From Chitinophagaceae bacterium (GTDB taxonomy: Bacteria; Bacteroidota; Bacteroidia; Chitinophagales; Chitinophagaceae): 36,298 nucleotides of DNA. The position numbers and the translations under genes are program-made. The notes beneath the pieces were generated by a model. It was not told where the DNA came from and ran no database searches. It saw nothing but the letters and a program-made list of their open reading frames with translations. Location of the stretch: contig CANBQT010000033.1 in the NCBI GenBank assembly GCA_947371755.1, forward strand, positions 1 through 36,298, read 5' to 3'. Shown here piece by piece: positions 8,502-16,531 of this stretch; position 1 is the stretch's first letter, and every line of letters begins with the position of its first letter.

Positions 8502-10541
8502 TTATTTGTTTTTTTTATCTTTTAATTTCTTGTGTTTGGTATTGTCTTCATGATCATTATCCTTATTAACCTGCATTACCCATTCATAATCCAATTGACG
8601 TTTTTCAAGATTTGCGGCAATTACTTTGATCATTACTTTATCACCCATTCTAAATGCTCTTCCGGTTCTTCTTCCTACCAAACTATAATCTGTTTCAACA
8701 TGCCGAAAATCATCGTAATCAGATAAACCAATTACACTCACCAGGCCTTCGCATTTATGTAAAACTGTTTCGGCCCAGAATCCAAAACTTGAGACACCAC
8801 TGATTACTGCTTCGAATACTTCTCCAACATGTGATTTTAAAAACTCAACTTGTTTATACTTATTTCCAGCTCTTTCGCATTCCATCGCAGCTCTTTCTCT
8901 TTCACTGCTATGTTTACACTTCTCTTCCATTTTTTTATCATTCATGGTTTTTCCAATGATGATAGATTCTAAAACTCTATGTACCAGAATATCCGGATAC
9001 CTTCTAATAGGAGATGTGAAGTGACAATAGTAATCAAAGGCTAACCCATAGTGACCAATGTTTTCAGTGGTATAGATTGCTTTCGCCATAGTTCTGATAC
9101 CTAATTGCTCCAAAACATGTTGTTCTGGTTTGCCCTTTGCATCTTCCAGCATTTGATTAAAACTTTTGGAAATTTTTTCTGGACTAGAGATATCAAAAAC
9201 ATGTCCATATTTTTTTGCGAATACTAAGAAAGGTGCCAATCTATCTTTGTCAGGTTGATCATGTACCCGATAAGGAAATGGAATGGGTTTTTTATTGATG
9301 TGTAATTTAGAAACATTTTCAGCCACAGTTTTATTAGCTAAAAGCATTAACTCTTCGATCAATTGATGAGATTCTTTGCTTTCTTTTACTACGATACCTA
9401 TCGGTGTTCCTTTTTCATCCAATTTAAAACGAACCTCTTGTGAAGAGAAATTAATGGCTCCTTTTTCAAAACGTTTTCTTCGCATACGCTGAGAAATATC
9501 GTTGAGTAATAAAATCTCCTCTTTATGAACACCTTCCTTTGTTTCTATAATTTGTTGAACGTCTTCATAAGCATACCTGTGATCTGAATGTATCACGGTT
9601 TTTCCCAACCAATATTGTTTCACCTCGCCTTTTGAAGTCATTTGAAAAATTGCTGAGAAAGTGAATTTGTCTTCATGTGGTCTTAAAGAACAAAGTTCAT
9701 TTGAAATTTTTTCTGGCAACATCGGATTAACTCTATCTGGAAGATATACCGAAGTAGCTCTTTTATAGGCTTCCACATCCAGATCAGAATCCGGTAATAC
9801 ATAATAACTTACATCAGCAATATGAACTCCAATTTCATACACATCTTTACTTAATTCCCTGATAGATATGGCATCATCAAAATCTTTTGCATCAGCAGGA
9901 TCAATTGTAAAAGTCAAAATATCTCTACAATCCCTTCTTTTAGAAATTTCCTCCGGATCTAATATATCTGGTATTCTTTCTGCTGTTTCCTGAACATCCA
10001 ATGGAAATGAAAGGGGGAAACCAGCTTGTGCCAGTAATTCCTGCATAGCAGCATCGTTATCGTCTTCCGGCAACAATACCTTCACGATCTCCCCAACTGG
10101 TTTCTTATCAGTCTTATCCCATTTAACCAACCTGGCAACTACCCTATCTTTATTTTTCGCCCCATTTATATCAATCAATGGTATAAATAAATCAGGCATG
10201 GGCTTATCAGTATCAGGAACAAAAAATGCATGATTGGTAGACAATTGCAAATGGCCAATGAATTCGGTTTGTTTTCTAGTAACTACTTCAACTATGCGAC
10301 CCTCTTTTTTCCCGGTACGAATATTCTCTTTTACCAATTTAACCCGAACGATATCTCCGTTCAATGCAGTGGCAAAATCACCCGGTTTCACCATAATATC
10401 ATTCTTATCTCCATCCACAATTACAAATCCCATACCCGAGCGGGTAATTTCTAGCCGCCCTTTTTGAGATAAAGATTCCGCACTTTTATGTGTAATTTTT
10501 TGCTTTTGCTTCTGTTTATGCTTGATTTTCTGTTTGCTCAT
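8502..10541 (-). CDS. rnr: Ribonuclease R (RNB-family 3'-5' exoribonuclease)
   Basis: This 679-aa processive exoribonuclease degrades structured RNA in the cytoplasm. After a very basic Lys/Gln N-terminal tail (1-20) come cold-shock-type OB folds, then the RNB catalytic domain. Its metal-binding motif is IDPADAKDFDDA, with Asp214, Asp220, Asp222 and Asp223, matching the four RNase II/R active-site aspartates. The C-terminus holds an S1 domain (about 570-650, GEVFEAVISGVSSFGFWAE) and a second basic tail. Length is somewhat below the about 800 aa of E. coli RNase R because the N-terminal helix-turn-helix domain is absent, as in other Bacteroidota. The start ATG overlaps the lpxK stop (ATGA), indicating translational coupling. 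Confidence 0.95.
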   Translation of the reverse strand: MSKQKIKHKQKQKQKITHKSAESLSQKGRLEITRSGMGFVIVDGDKNDIMVKPGDFATALNGDIVRVKLVKENIRTGKKEGRIVEVVTRKQTEFIGHLQLSTNHAFFVPDTDKPMPDLFIPLIDINGAKNKDRVVARLVKWDKTDKKPVGEIVKVLLPEDDNDAAMQELLAQAGFPLSFPLDVQETAERIPDILDPEEISKRRDCRDILTFTIDPADAKDFDDAISIRELSKDVYEIGVHIADVSYYVLPDSDLDVEAYKRATSVYLPDRVNPMLPEKISNELCSLRPHEDKFTFSAIFQMTSKGEVKQYWLGKTVIHSDHRYAYEDVQQIIETKEGVHKEEILLLNDISQRMRRKRFEKGAINFSSQEVRFKLDEKGTPIGIVVKESKESHQLIEELMLLANKTVAENVSKLHINKKPIPFPYRVHDQPDKDRLAPFLVFAKKYGHVFDISSPEKISKSFNQMLEDAKGKPEQHVLEQLGIRTMAKAIYTTENIGHYGLAFDYYCHFTSPIRRYPDILVHRVLESIIIGKTMNDKKMEEKCKHSSERERAAMECERAGNKYKQVEFLKSHVGEVFEAVISGVSSFGFWAETVLHKCEGLVSVIGLSDYDDFRHVETDYSLVGRRTGRAFRMGDKVMIKVIAANLEKRQLDYEWVMQVNKDNDHEDNTKHKKLKDKKNK

Positions 10542-11626
10542 TTTGTTGTGGGATTAAATCGGAAGTTTCTGATAAAGTCAACCATTAAGTCATTGAATAA
10601 ATTCCCTTCATCAAATAAGAAACTATGCCGAATGGGTAAAACATACATTGGGATCTCGGCTAATTCTTCTGTGAATTTTGTAAAACGAACAGCATCCTTT
10701 TCTGTAGTTAATATTAATTTATCCTTTGCATGAATTTGATTGAATTTAACTTTTATTTCATTCAAATCATCAATTGAAAATATATGATGGTCTGAATAGT
10801 CTTGCTGGTAATAAGTATGTACATGATGCAAGAGAAAGTCTTTTAATGGTTTCGGATTGGCAATTCCACAAACCAATAATACTTCATCTCGCTGTGTCAA
10901 TACCCATTCATCCTGATTATTGAAAATATGATAAGGGGTGCCATATTCAATACAGGTAAAAAACACTTTCTGACTTGCATTTGGTTTAAGACTACGAATC
11001 ACTTTCTGTTTCTTTTCTTCTGTGAGATCGGCAGGGCATTTTGTAACTACAATAACCTGAGCTCGATTTGCTGAAGACCATTCGTCGCGTAAATCACCCG
11101 TAGGAAGAAAAAAATCGTGCGAATAGAGATTACTGAAATCTGTTAATAAAATATTCAACCCAGCTTTAACTGACCTATGCTGAAATGCATCATCTAAAAT
11201 AATAGCTTGTAAATCTGTATGATCTTGCAACAGATGTGGGATTCCAACTAACCTTTCTTCACCTACCGCAATGGGTACATTCGGAAATTTAAGATGGAAT
11301 TGCATAGGTTCATCACCTATCTCTAACGCTGTAGTTCGATCGTTTGCTAACACATAGCCCTTGGTTTTACGTTTATACCCCCTGCTCAGTGTTGCAATTT
11401 TAAATTGACTTTCTAAAAGTTTAATTAAATATTCAACCATCGGTGATTTACCTGTACCTCCTACAGCTAGGTTACCCACACAAATCAAGGGAAAATTGAA
11501 TTCCGAGTAAGCTAAACAATGCCTATCAAAGAGTCGGTTCCGAATAAAAATCACAAGCCCATACAAAACTGCAAATGGAAATAATAAAACACGGAATGAC
11601 TTAAGGAAAAGCGTGTTAAAATTCAT
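10538..11626 (-). CDS. lpxK: Tetraacyldisaccharide 4'-kinase (lipid A biosynthesis)
   Basis: LpxK phosphorylates the 4' position of the tetraacyldisaccharide-1-phosphate lipid A precursor at the cytoplasmic face of the inner membrane. The 362-aa protein begins with a hydrophobic helix (about 11-28) that anchors it, followed by the P-loop GGTGKSP (56-62). The Walker B-like IILDDAFQHR lies near residue 140, the standard LpxK motif. Length matches the family. The gene overlaps fau upstream by 11 bp and rnr downstream by 4 bp, so the three are a tight transcription unit. Presence of lpxK shows a Gram-negative outer membrane with lipid A. Confidence 0.95.
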   Translation of the reverse strand: MNFNTLFLKSFRVLLFPFAVLYGLVIFIRNRLFDRHCLAYSEFNFPLICVGNLAVGGTGKSPMVEYLIKLLESQFKIATLSRGYKRKTKGYVLANDRTTALEIGDEPMQFHLKFPNVPIAVGEERLVGIPHLLQDHTDLQAIILDDAFQHRSVKAGLNILLTDFSNLYSHDFFLPTGDLRDEWSSANRAQVIVVTKCPADLTEEKKQKVIRSLKPNASQKVFFTCIEYGTPYHIFNNQDEWVLTQRDEVLLVCGIANPKPLKDFLLHHVHTYYQQDYSDHHIFSIDDLNEIKVKFNQIHAKDKLILTTEKDAVRFTKFTEELAEIPMYVLPIRHSFLFDEGNLFNDLMVDFIRNFRFNPTTK

Positions 11627-12185
11627 AGATGTGCTGCGGTGTAATGCAGTAATTTAAAGGTACGTCAAATTGGTTGGTATCACTAATCTTGGCAATCGGC
11701 TCGAAATAGGAAAAACCTATTTTAACAGTTTCCTTCTTACAATAAGTCAAATAACGATCATAATAACCTTTCCCATATCCAACACGATACCCTAATTGAT
11801 CAAAGGCCAATAAAGGAATAAAGATCAGGTCTAGGTTTTTCGGTTCGATAACCGTTTCTCCAATAGGTTCATATATTCCCAAATCGTTGTTCTTGAAATC
11901 AGTATTTTCATCTGTTAAAATAGCTTTCATAGTAAGTTCAGCTCTATTAATTACCGGGTATGCTATTTGAATTTCGGGAATCATTATCCGAAGATATCTT
12001 GTCATCAAATCTACATTAGGTTCAGAATGATGCTCTATTGGCCAGTACGAAAAAAGTGATTGTATGCTTGACAGATCAAATTGTTGAAATTGTATTAATA
12101 AAAGGTCATCCAATTTCAATTTTTCGATATCAGAAATAGTGTTTCTTTTATTCTTATACAGAACTCTCAACTGAGTTTTTGTCAT
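11616..12185 (-). CDS. 5-formyltetrahydrofolate cyclo-ligase
   Basis: This 189-aa enzyme converts 5-formyl-THF to 5,10-methenyl-THF with ATP, recycling an inhibitory folate. The family motifs are seen: GIYEP (103-107) and the nucleotide-binding glycine loop GYRVGYGKGYYDRYL (132-146). An N-terminal basic helix includes RVLYKNKRN, typical of the ATP-binding start of this family. A TAnnTTTG box ends 4 nt before the ATG, so the gene can start its own transcript with lpxK and rnr even though rsmD lies 45 nt upstream. E. coli names for this function include ygfA and fau. Confidence 0.93.
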   Translation of the reverse strand: MTKTQLRVLYKNKRNTISDIEKLKLDDLLLIQFQQFDLSSIQSLFSYWPIEHHSEPNVDLMTRYLRIMIPEIQIAYPVINRAELTMKAILTDENTDFKNNDLGIYEPIGETVIEPKNLDLIFIPLLAFDQLGYRVGYGKGYYDRYLTYCKKETVKIGFSYFEPIAKISDTNQFDVPLNYCITPQHIYEF

Positions 12186-12189
12186 AGAT

Positions 12190-12197
12190 CAAATTTA
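12190..12197 (-). promoter_or_regulatory. Candidate -7 box abutting the 5-formyl-THF cyclo-ligase start
   Basis: The minus strand reads TAAATTTG, then 4 nt, then ATG. The box fits TAnnTTTG exactly. A transcript starting at the usual distance would begin at or next to the start codon, so it would be leaderless or nearly so. No clear -33 element is seen. Confidence 0.5.
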
Positions 12198-12230
12198 TGA
12201 AATTCAGAAGAATGTAACCGTTCAAAAGAA

Positions 12231-12776
12231 TTACAAATCTTTATTCACAAAGAAAGAAAATACAGTTGTGCCATAATTTCTTTGGAATGAGAATGAAGAC
12301 ATTTTCTCGTATTGATTTCTAGGGGTATGTTCTAGTACAAAAAATCCGCCTTTAGCGATCAAACCTTTTTGCTCAATGATCTTAGGGATTTCATCAATGG
12401 CTCCTAGTGCATAGGGAGGGCCGGCAAAAATAAAGTCAAAAGCAGGAATAGCTGTATTTAAATATGAAAAGACATCCATTTTTAATAAATGAAAGTTTTG
12501 CATACCTAACATCTCACAATTTTTTTTAATAAAATTGTGCATGATTGGATCTTTTTCTACAATAGTAAGATCAGATGCACCCCTCGAACCGAGTTCATAA
12601 CTAATACATCCGGTGCCTCCAAATAGATCCAATGTTTTAATCCCTTCTAAATTGATCCTGTTCTGAAGGATATTGAATAAACCTTCCTTTGCTATATCAG
12701 TTGTAGGCCTGGTGTGAGGCATATTTGCCGGAGGTTGAATTTTTCTTCCTCCCCAATTGCCAGAAATTATTCTCAT
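12231..12776 (-). CDS. rsmD: 16S rRNA (guanine966-N2)-methyltransferase RsmD-like
   Basis: This 181-aa class I SAM-dependent methyltransferase resembles RsmD, which methylates G966 of 16S rRNA in the assembled 30S subunit. Seen: the N-terminal RIISGNWGGRKIQPP, the RPTTDIAKEGLFNIL segment, and SAM motif I LDLFGGTGCISYELGSRGA (49-67) with acidic Glu74 after the second strand. Motif IV reads AGPPY (118-122), whereas most family members have DPPY/DPPF, so the catalytic aspartate is replaced by Gly119. The frame is otherwise intact. It overlaps the DUF3822 gene upstream by 4 bp. Confidence 0.9.
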   Translation of the reverse strand: MRIISGNWGGRKIQPPANMPHTRPTTDIAKEGLFNILQNRINLEGIKTLDLFGGTGCISYELGSRGASDLTIVEKDPIMHNFIKKNCEMLGMQNFHLLKMDVFSYLNTAIPAFDFIFAGPPYALGAIDEIPKIIEQKGLIAKGGFFVLEHTPRNQYEKMSSFSFQRNYGTTVFSFFVNKDL

Positions 12777-13648
12777 ACCAGCAATTTATAGAATGGTGTA
12801 AGAAAATAAGGAGAATAATTCGATGGTGATAATTGATTGGGCATGAAATCATAACTAACTATTCCGAAAGATTTTTTCAATTGATCCAGCAAATTCGGAT
12901 GTAAATCTATCATACCACTCAGTTCTAAATGAGTTTGTAAGGGGGAAGCACCAGATTGATTGGCTACACTTATTGCAAAATATAGTATATCATCAGAATT
13001 TAGGAAAGTATATGATTGAATCAGTTGTAATTGACTATCCTTCATCAATACCAAAACAAAATGTTTATGGTAAACTATCAATTTTAAAAAAATTGATGGA
13101 ATACCTTCTCTATTTAATACATCATTTAAAATATTGGTATAACTATGTTGCGTTTTAAAAATTAGAAAATTCCTGTCCAACAACTCAGAAAGCGACTTTT
13201 TAATTCTGTAAATGGTAACTGTAGGTAGTGAGGAATTAATTCTGTCAAACTTAGTATCGGCCTTTTCGTCTAGGCCATAAACTAAAGAGAGATAATCTGA
13301 AGATGCAGACGCACTCATTTCTGACATGGGTAAAATCAGTGCTTCTTCGAAATTAAAATAAATAAAACAATCTGCATAAGTAGGTCCTAAGATTTTGGAA
13401 TTCTGTTTTACTTCGAATAAAATATCACTCCAATCTGTGCTAGCTTGCTCAACTTGGAACAATTCAATGGCATCAATCTCGCCTGTAGAAGAGTTTTTAA
13501 CCATACAAGTTATCTGATGGCTATCTATTTCAATGGCCATCTGATCCGTTCTTTTGGGGGTAAAATCAAGACGGTCTCCGTAAAATCCTATCAACTTGTG
13601 GACCATAAACTTAAAATTGCGTATGCAATGATATAAAAAATCAGCCAT
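12773..13648 (-). CDS. DUF3822 family protein
   Basis: This 291-aa protein matches the Bacteroidota DUF3822 family: an N-terminal RNase H/actin-like half with short beta-strands (AIEIDSHQITCMV) and a C-terminal half of similar kind (HFVLVLMKDSQLQLIQSYTF). No transmembrane segment or signal peptide is present. The stop overlaps the rsmD start by 4 bp, the same pairing often seen in this phylum, which hints at a ribosome-related or coupled role; that is inference. An alternative ATG at 13606 (residue 15, MVHKLIG) has the more A/T-rich upstream context usual for this genome and may be the real start. Confidence 0.8.
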   Translation of the reverse strand: MADFLYHCIRNFKFMVHKLIGFYGDRLDFTPKRTDQMAIEIDSHQITCMVKNSSTGEIDAIELFQVEQASTDWSDILFEVKQNSKILGPTYADCFIYFNFEEALILPMSEMSASASSDYLSLVYGLDEKADTKFDRINSSLPTVTIYRIKKSLSELLDRNFLIFKTQHSYTNILNDVLNREGIPSIFLKLIVYHKHFVLVLMKDSQLQLIQSYTFLNSDDILYFAISVANQSGASPLQTHLELSGMIDLHPNLLDQLKKSFGIVSYDFMPNQLSPSNYSPYFLTPFYKLLV

Positions 13649-13661
13649 GCATGGAAAGCGA

Positions 13662-13690
13662 TTTGTGCAGATATTAAAATTGTTACTTTG
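13662..13690 (+). promoter_or_regulatory. Promoter of the MATE transporter gene
   Basis: TTTG (13662-13665), a 17-nt spacer and TTACTTTG (13683-13690) fit the Bacteroidota -33/-7 pattern with one mismatch in the -7 box. The -7 box contains the TTG that gives the longest frame, so translation must begin downstream, at the ATG at 13700. The implied leader is only about 3-6 nt. Confidence 0.6.
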
Positions 13691-13699
13691 CAGAACTTT

Positions 13700-15058
13700 A
13701 TGAGCAACCCATCAACTTCTATCAATTTACAGGTTACAACCAGTCATCAGCAGATTTTAAAGATTGCATTGCCGATCAGTCTTGCCATAATGGTACCTCA
13801 ATTAAATTTTATTACAAATAATATTTTTCTAGGTGGTTTAGGTCAGGAAGCTCTAGGAATTGCAGGAATCACAGGTGTTTACTACCTGATTTTTGCAGTG
13901 GTAGGTCATGGTTTGAACAACGGTTTGCAAGCTTTGATTTCAAGAAGAGCAGGGGAAAACAGAATTGATGAAATAGGTCGGTTATTTACACAGGGAATCT
14001 ATATTTCATTTGGATTTGCTGCTTTAGGGATCTTATTTACCTGGTTTATAGCTCCTATTATCTTGCAATTTTCTTTACACAATCCAGAACATGTAGCCAT
14101 CGCAGTTCGTTTCCTGAATATAAGAATCCTAGGTCTTCCCTTTTTATATGTGTATCAAATGAGAAATGCTCTCTTGGTAGGTACCAATCAAACTAGATAT
14201 TTGATTTTAGGTACCGCCACAGAAGCGGTGGTCAATGTGTTTTTTGATTATACCTTGATCTATGGAAAACTTGGGTTACCACAAATGGGGTTCGATGGAG
14301 CAGCTATCGCATCAATTATCTCTGAAATAGCCGGATTAGCAGTGTTGTTTTTAGTGCTTCGCTATAAGGGGATTAGCAAACAATTGAATCTTTTTAAGAC
14401 CTGGAATTTTGAAAGAGCTAATAGTAAATTAATCATTGTACAATCAGCACCCTTAATAGCTCAGCATGCCATTAGCATTATTAGCTGGGAGTTCTTCTAT
14501 ATTTTAATTGAACATCATGGCGCTAGGGATTTGGCCGTTTCTAATACTATGCGAAATATGTTTGGTTTTTTTGGCTGTTTTACCTGGGCTTTTGCTGCCA
14601 CTGCAAATACTATGGTGAGTAATGTAATAGGACAGAATAAGCACGAATTGGTTATGCCTTTGATCAATAAAATAATGATCTGGAGTGTAGGTTTTGCAAG
14701 TATTGTCTGCTTAATACTGAATGTATATCCCCATGCTTTTTTATCGATTTATGGTCAGGGGGAAGATTTTATTCAGGCTGGAATTCCTGTATTAAGGGTT
14801 GTTTCTTTTGCATTAGTTCTGATGTCGGTATCTGTAGTATGGATGAATGCTGTAACTGGATCTGGAAACTCATCCATGAACCTTGCCACAGAATTTGTAG
14901 CCATTATTTTTTATTGTATTTATGTGTATACAACACTTGAAAAATTACAATATCCTATCACCTGGGGTTGGGGAAGTGAATGGATTTATTGGACAACTAT
15001 TATAATTCCTTCTTATTGGTATATGAAAAGTGGCAGGTGGAAAAAAATAAAGATTTAA
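13700..15058 (+). CDS. MATE-family efflux transporter
   Basis: This is an inner-membrane multidrug/toxin antiporter of the MATE (DinF/NorM-like) family, driven by Na+ or H+. The 452-aa product shows about 12 hydrophobic helices in two homologous halves. It begins with the family-typical polar segment and ILKIALPISLAIMVPQ, followed by GGLGQEALGIAG. The longest frame starts at TTG 13688, but that codon lies inside the apparent -7 box; ATG 13700 (MSNPSTS) is preferred. It is convergent with the acyl-CoA-binding-protein gene, only 5 bases separating the stops, with no terminator hairpin visible between. Substrate cannot be told. Confidence 0.92.
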   Translation: MSNPSTSINLQVTTSHQQILKIALPISLAIMVPQLNFITNNIFLGGLGQEALGIAGITGVYYLIFAVVGHGLNNGLQALISRRAGENRIDEIGRLFTQGIYISFGFAALGILFTWFIAPIILQFSLHNPEHVAIAVRFLNIRILGLPFLYVYQMRNALLVGTNQTRYLILGTATEAVVNVFFDYTLIYGKLGLPQMGFDGAAIASIISEIAGLAVLFLVLRYKGISKQLNLFKTWNFERANSKLIIVQSAPLIAQHAISIISWEFFYILIEHHGARDLAVSNTMRNMFGFFGCFTWAFAATANTMVSNVIGQNKHELVMPLINKIMIWSVGFASIVCLILNVYPHAFLSIYGQGEDFIQAGIPVLRVVSFALVLMSVSVVWMNAVTGSGNSSMNLATEFVAIIFYCIYVYTTLEKLQYPITWGWGSEWIYWTTIIIPSYWYMKSGRWKKIKI

Positions 15059-15063
15059 ATCAA

Positions 15064-15321
15064 TTAACCCTTCAATTTCGTTACAAGATCGATATAAAGT
15101 TGCATGGCGTCTTCTTTACTTGTTCCTGCTAATTTTGCCCATGCTTCATGTTTGAATTTTGCAACAAAATCAAAAGGATTAGCTGGACCCGCTTCTTGTG
15201 TATCACCTTCTGTAGCTTGTTTGTATAAAGAATATAATTTTAAAAGAATTTCATTGTCTGGTTTTTCAGATAATGATTTACTATTAATTACCGCTTGTTG
15301 AAATAATTCTTGTAAGTTCAT
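15064..15321 (-). CDS. Acyl-CoA-binding protein (ACBP)
   Basis: This 85-aa cytosolic four-helix protein matches the eukaryotic-type ACBP family, which binds and buffers long-chain acyl-CoA esters. The signature LYSLYKQATEGD (29-40) and the FKHEAWAKLAG segment (56-66, equivalent to KWDAW in animal ACBP) are clear, and the length equals the usual 85-90 residues. It lies 23 nt after the TPR gene, in the same direction, so it may be the last gene of the folB / TPR unit. ACBPs are patchy in bacteria but known in Bacteroidota. Confidence 0.93.
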   Translation of the reverse strand: MNLQELFQQAVINSKSLSEKPDNEILLKLYSLYKQATEGDTQEAGPANPFDFVAKFKHEAWAKLAGTSKEDAMQLYIDLVTKLKG

Positions 15322-15344
15322 TTGAATTTATTTTTAGTACACTT

Positions 15345-16097
15345 TTATTGTATATCGTTTAACATTTTTGCAGCTTCAGCTTTAAGGGCTGTGTCATCAC
15401 CAGTTCGAATAGGTAATTTAACTACTTTATTTAAAATTTCAATTGCCTGACTTGGCCTGTGATTATCCCGATAAGCTTTAGCTAAGTCAACATAATTTAC
15501 CACAAAATAAGGATCTAATGCCCTGCACTTTTCGAAATAGACTATGGCAGTATCAAGATCCCCATTGGGTAACCCTCCATAAAATAACTTAACTGCAATT
15601 TTCTTTATTCCCGAGAGGTTCACCATCTCATAATTCCATTTACCTAAACTATAGGTTGCCTTAGCGTGTTTTGGATTTAATGCAATGGCTTTTTCATTAT
15701 ATAGCTTTGCATCCTTTACAAACGCTACTATTTTCTTGTTCTCAGTTTCCACATCCGTCATTTTACCTGCGGCCATCCCCATTGCATAATTGGCATCGGC
15801 GTTATTGGGATCTAGGTCAAAGGCTTTTTTTGCAAAGGCCAAAGAGGTTTCATAATAAAGTCTTTTTGAATTTTTATCAGTTTGCCTGCCCCCTATTGAC
15901 GCATTTAATTCTGATGCTTTAACCAGTGCCTTTAAATTTGACGGATCAATTCCAACGGCTAATTTATATTTTTCAAGTGCCTCCGGCTCTTTGATCTGAC
16001 GTTCGAAATTATCCGCTTCTTTTAATAATACAGCAATGTCTTGAGCAGAAGCTGCATAACTAAATGAAAGAATAAAAAGAAAGAATAACCATTTCAT
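15345..16097 (-). CDS. Secreted tetratricopeptide-repeat protein
   Basis: This 250-aa protein has a signal peptide (1-18, cleavage SA|Q19) and tetratricopeptide repeats through most of its length: ALEKYKLAVGIDPSNLKAL, then AFAKKAFDLDPNNADANYAMGMA, then the ALNPKHAKATYSLGKWNYE block and a C-terminal AIEILNKVV. It resembles periplasmic TPR/'regulator of microtubule dynamics'-like proteins of Bacteroidota and probably mediates protein contacts; no enzyme motif is seen. It sits 10 nt after folB and has its own TAnnTTTG box overlapping the folB stop codon. Confidence 0.87.
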   Translation of the reverse strand: MKWLFFLFILSFSYAASAQDIAVLLKEADNFERQIKEPEALEKYKLAVGIDPSNLKALVKASELNASIGGRQTDKNSKRLYYETSLAFAKKAFDLDPNNADANYAMGMAAGKMTDVETENKKIVAFVKDAKLYNEKAIALNPKHAKATYSLGKWNYEMVNLSGIKKIAVKLFYGGLPNGDLDTAIVYFEKCRALDPYFVVNYVDLAKAYRDNHRPSQAIEILNKVVKLPIRTGDDTALKAEAAKMLNDIQ

Positions 16098-16102
16098 GAA
16101 TT

Positions 16103-16110
16103 CAAATTTA
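16103..16110 (-). promoter_or_regulatory. Candidate -7 box overlapping the folB stop codon
   Basis: The minus strand reads TAAATTTG, and its first three bases are the folB stop codon. Five nt separate it from the TPR gene ATG at 16097. If active, it would give a nearly leaderless TPR / ACBP transcript in addition to read-through from folB. Confidence 0.4.
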
Positions 16111-16470
16111 TATTTCTGACCTTTTTAATTGAAAAGAAACACCAACGTTTCCGGTGAATTGATGGATTGGCGGGTGTAGTTTTTTGATACTGAATCGAAT
16201 TGCTTGAACTGATTCAAATTTATTGATGATCTCAAAACAAAATTCAGTTGCAATAGTTTCTAAAAGATTCGTGGGGATCTTCATTCTTTGATGGATCATT
16301 TCATACACTATTGAATAATCAATGGTTTCTTCTAAAGTATAAATGATCTGATTATTGGGTTGATGATCTATAGTAATGTCAACAATAAAGTTACCGCCAA
16401 TTAAGCGTTCTTCCGGATAAAGTCCGTGATATCCAAAAAACTGCAACTGTTCTAAATGAATTTGTATCAT
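16108..16470 (-). CDS. folB: Dihydroneopterin aldolase
   Basis: FolB cleaves 7,8-dihydroneopterin to 6-hydroxymethyl-dihydropterin and glycolaldehyde in folate synthesis. The 120-aa length is standard. Key features are GYHGLYPEER (13-22) with the substrate-binding Glu, the TIDYSIVYEMI segment (49-59), NLLETIATEF (68-77), and the catalytic lysine region FSIKKLHPPI (93-102). The first gene of a probable folB / TPR / ACBP cluster, it is preceded by a -7 box only 4 nt from its ATG. A terminator for trxB overlaps that promoter. Confidence 0.94.
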   Translation of the reverse strand: MIQIHLEQLQFFGYHGLYPEERLIGGNFIVDITIDHQPNNQIIYTLEETIDYSIVYEMIHQRMKIPTNLLETIATEFCFEIINKFESVQAIRFSIKKLHPPIHQFTGNVGVSFQLKRSEI

Positions 16471-16474
16471 AGTT

Positions 16475-16482
16475 CAAAAATA
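16475..16482 (-). promoter_or_regulatory. Candidate -7 box of folB, inside the trxB terminator tail
   Basis: TATTTTTG on the minus strand matches TAnnTTTG and ends 4 nt before the folB ATG (16470), implying a leaderless or nearly leaderless mRNA. Its T-run is also the U-tract of the hairpin at 16483-16510. Confidence 0.5.
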
Positions 16483-16510
16483 AAGGCGATCAGCTATATG
16501 CTACCGCCTT
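16483..16510 (-). terminator. Probable trxB terminator
   Basis: On the minus strand AAGGCG pairs with CGCCTT (6 bp), with AGC/GCT pairing inside the loop, followed by TTATTTTTG. It lies just after the trxB stop and directly upstream of folB. The stem is short, so termination may be partial. Confidence 0.55.
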
Positions 16511-16531
16511 CATACAATTATTAATAATTCC

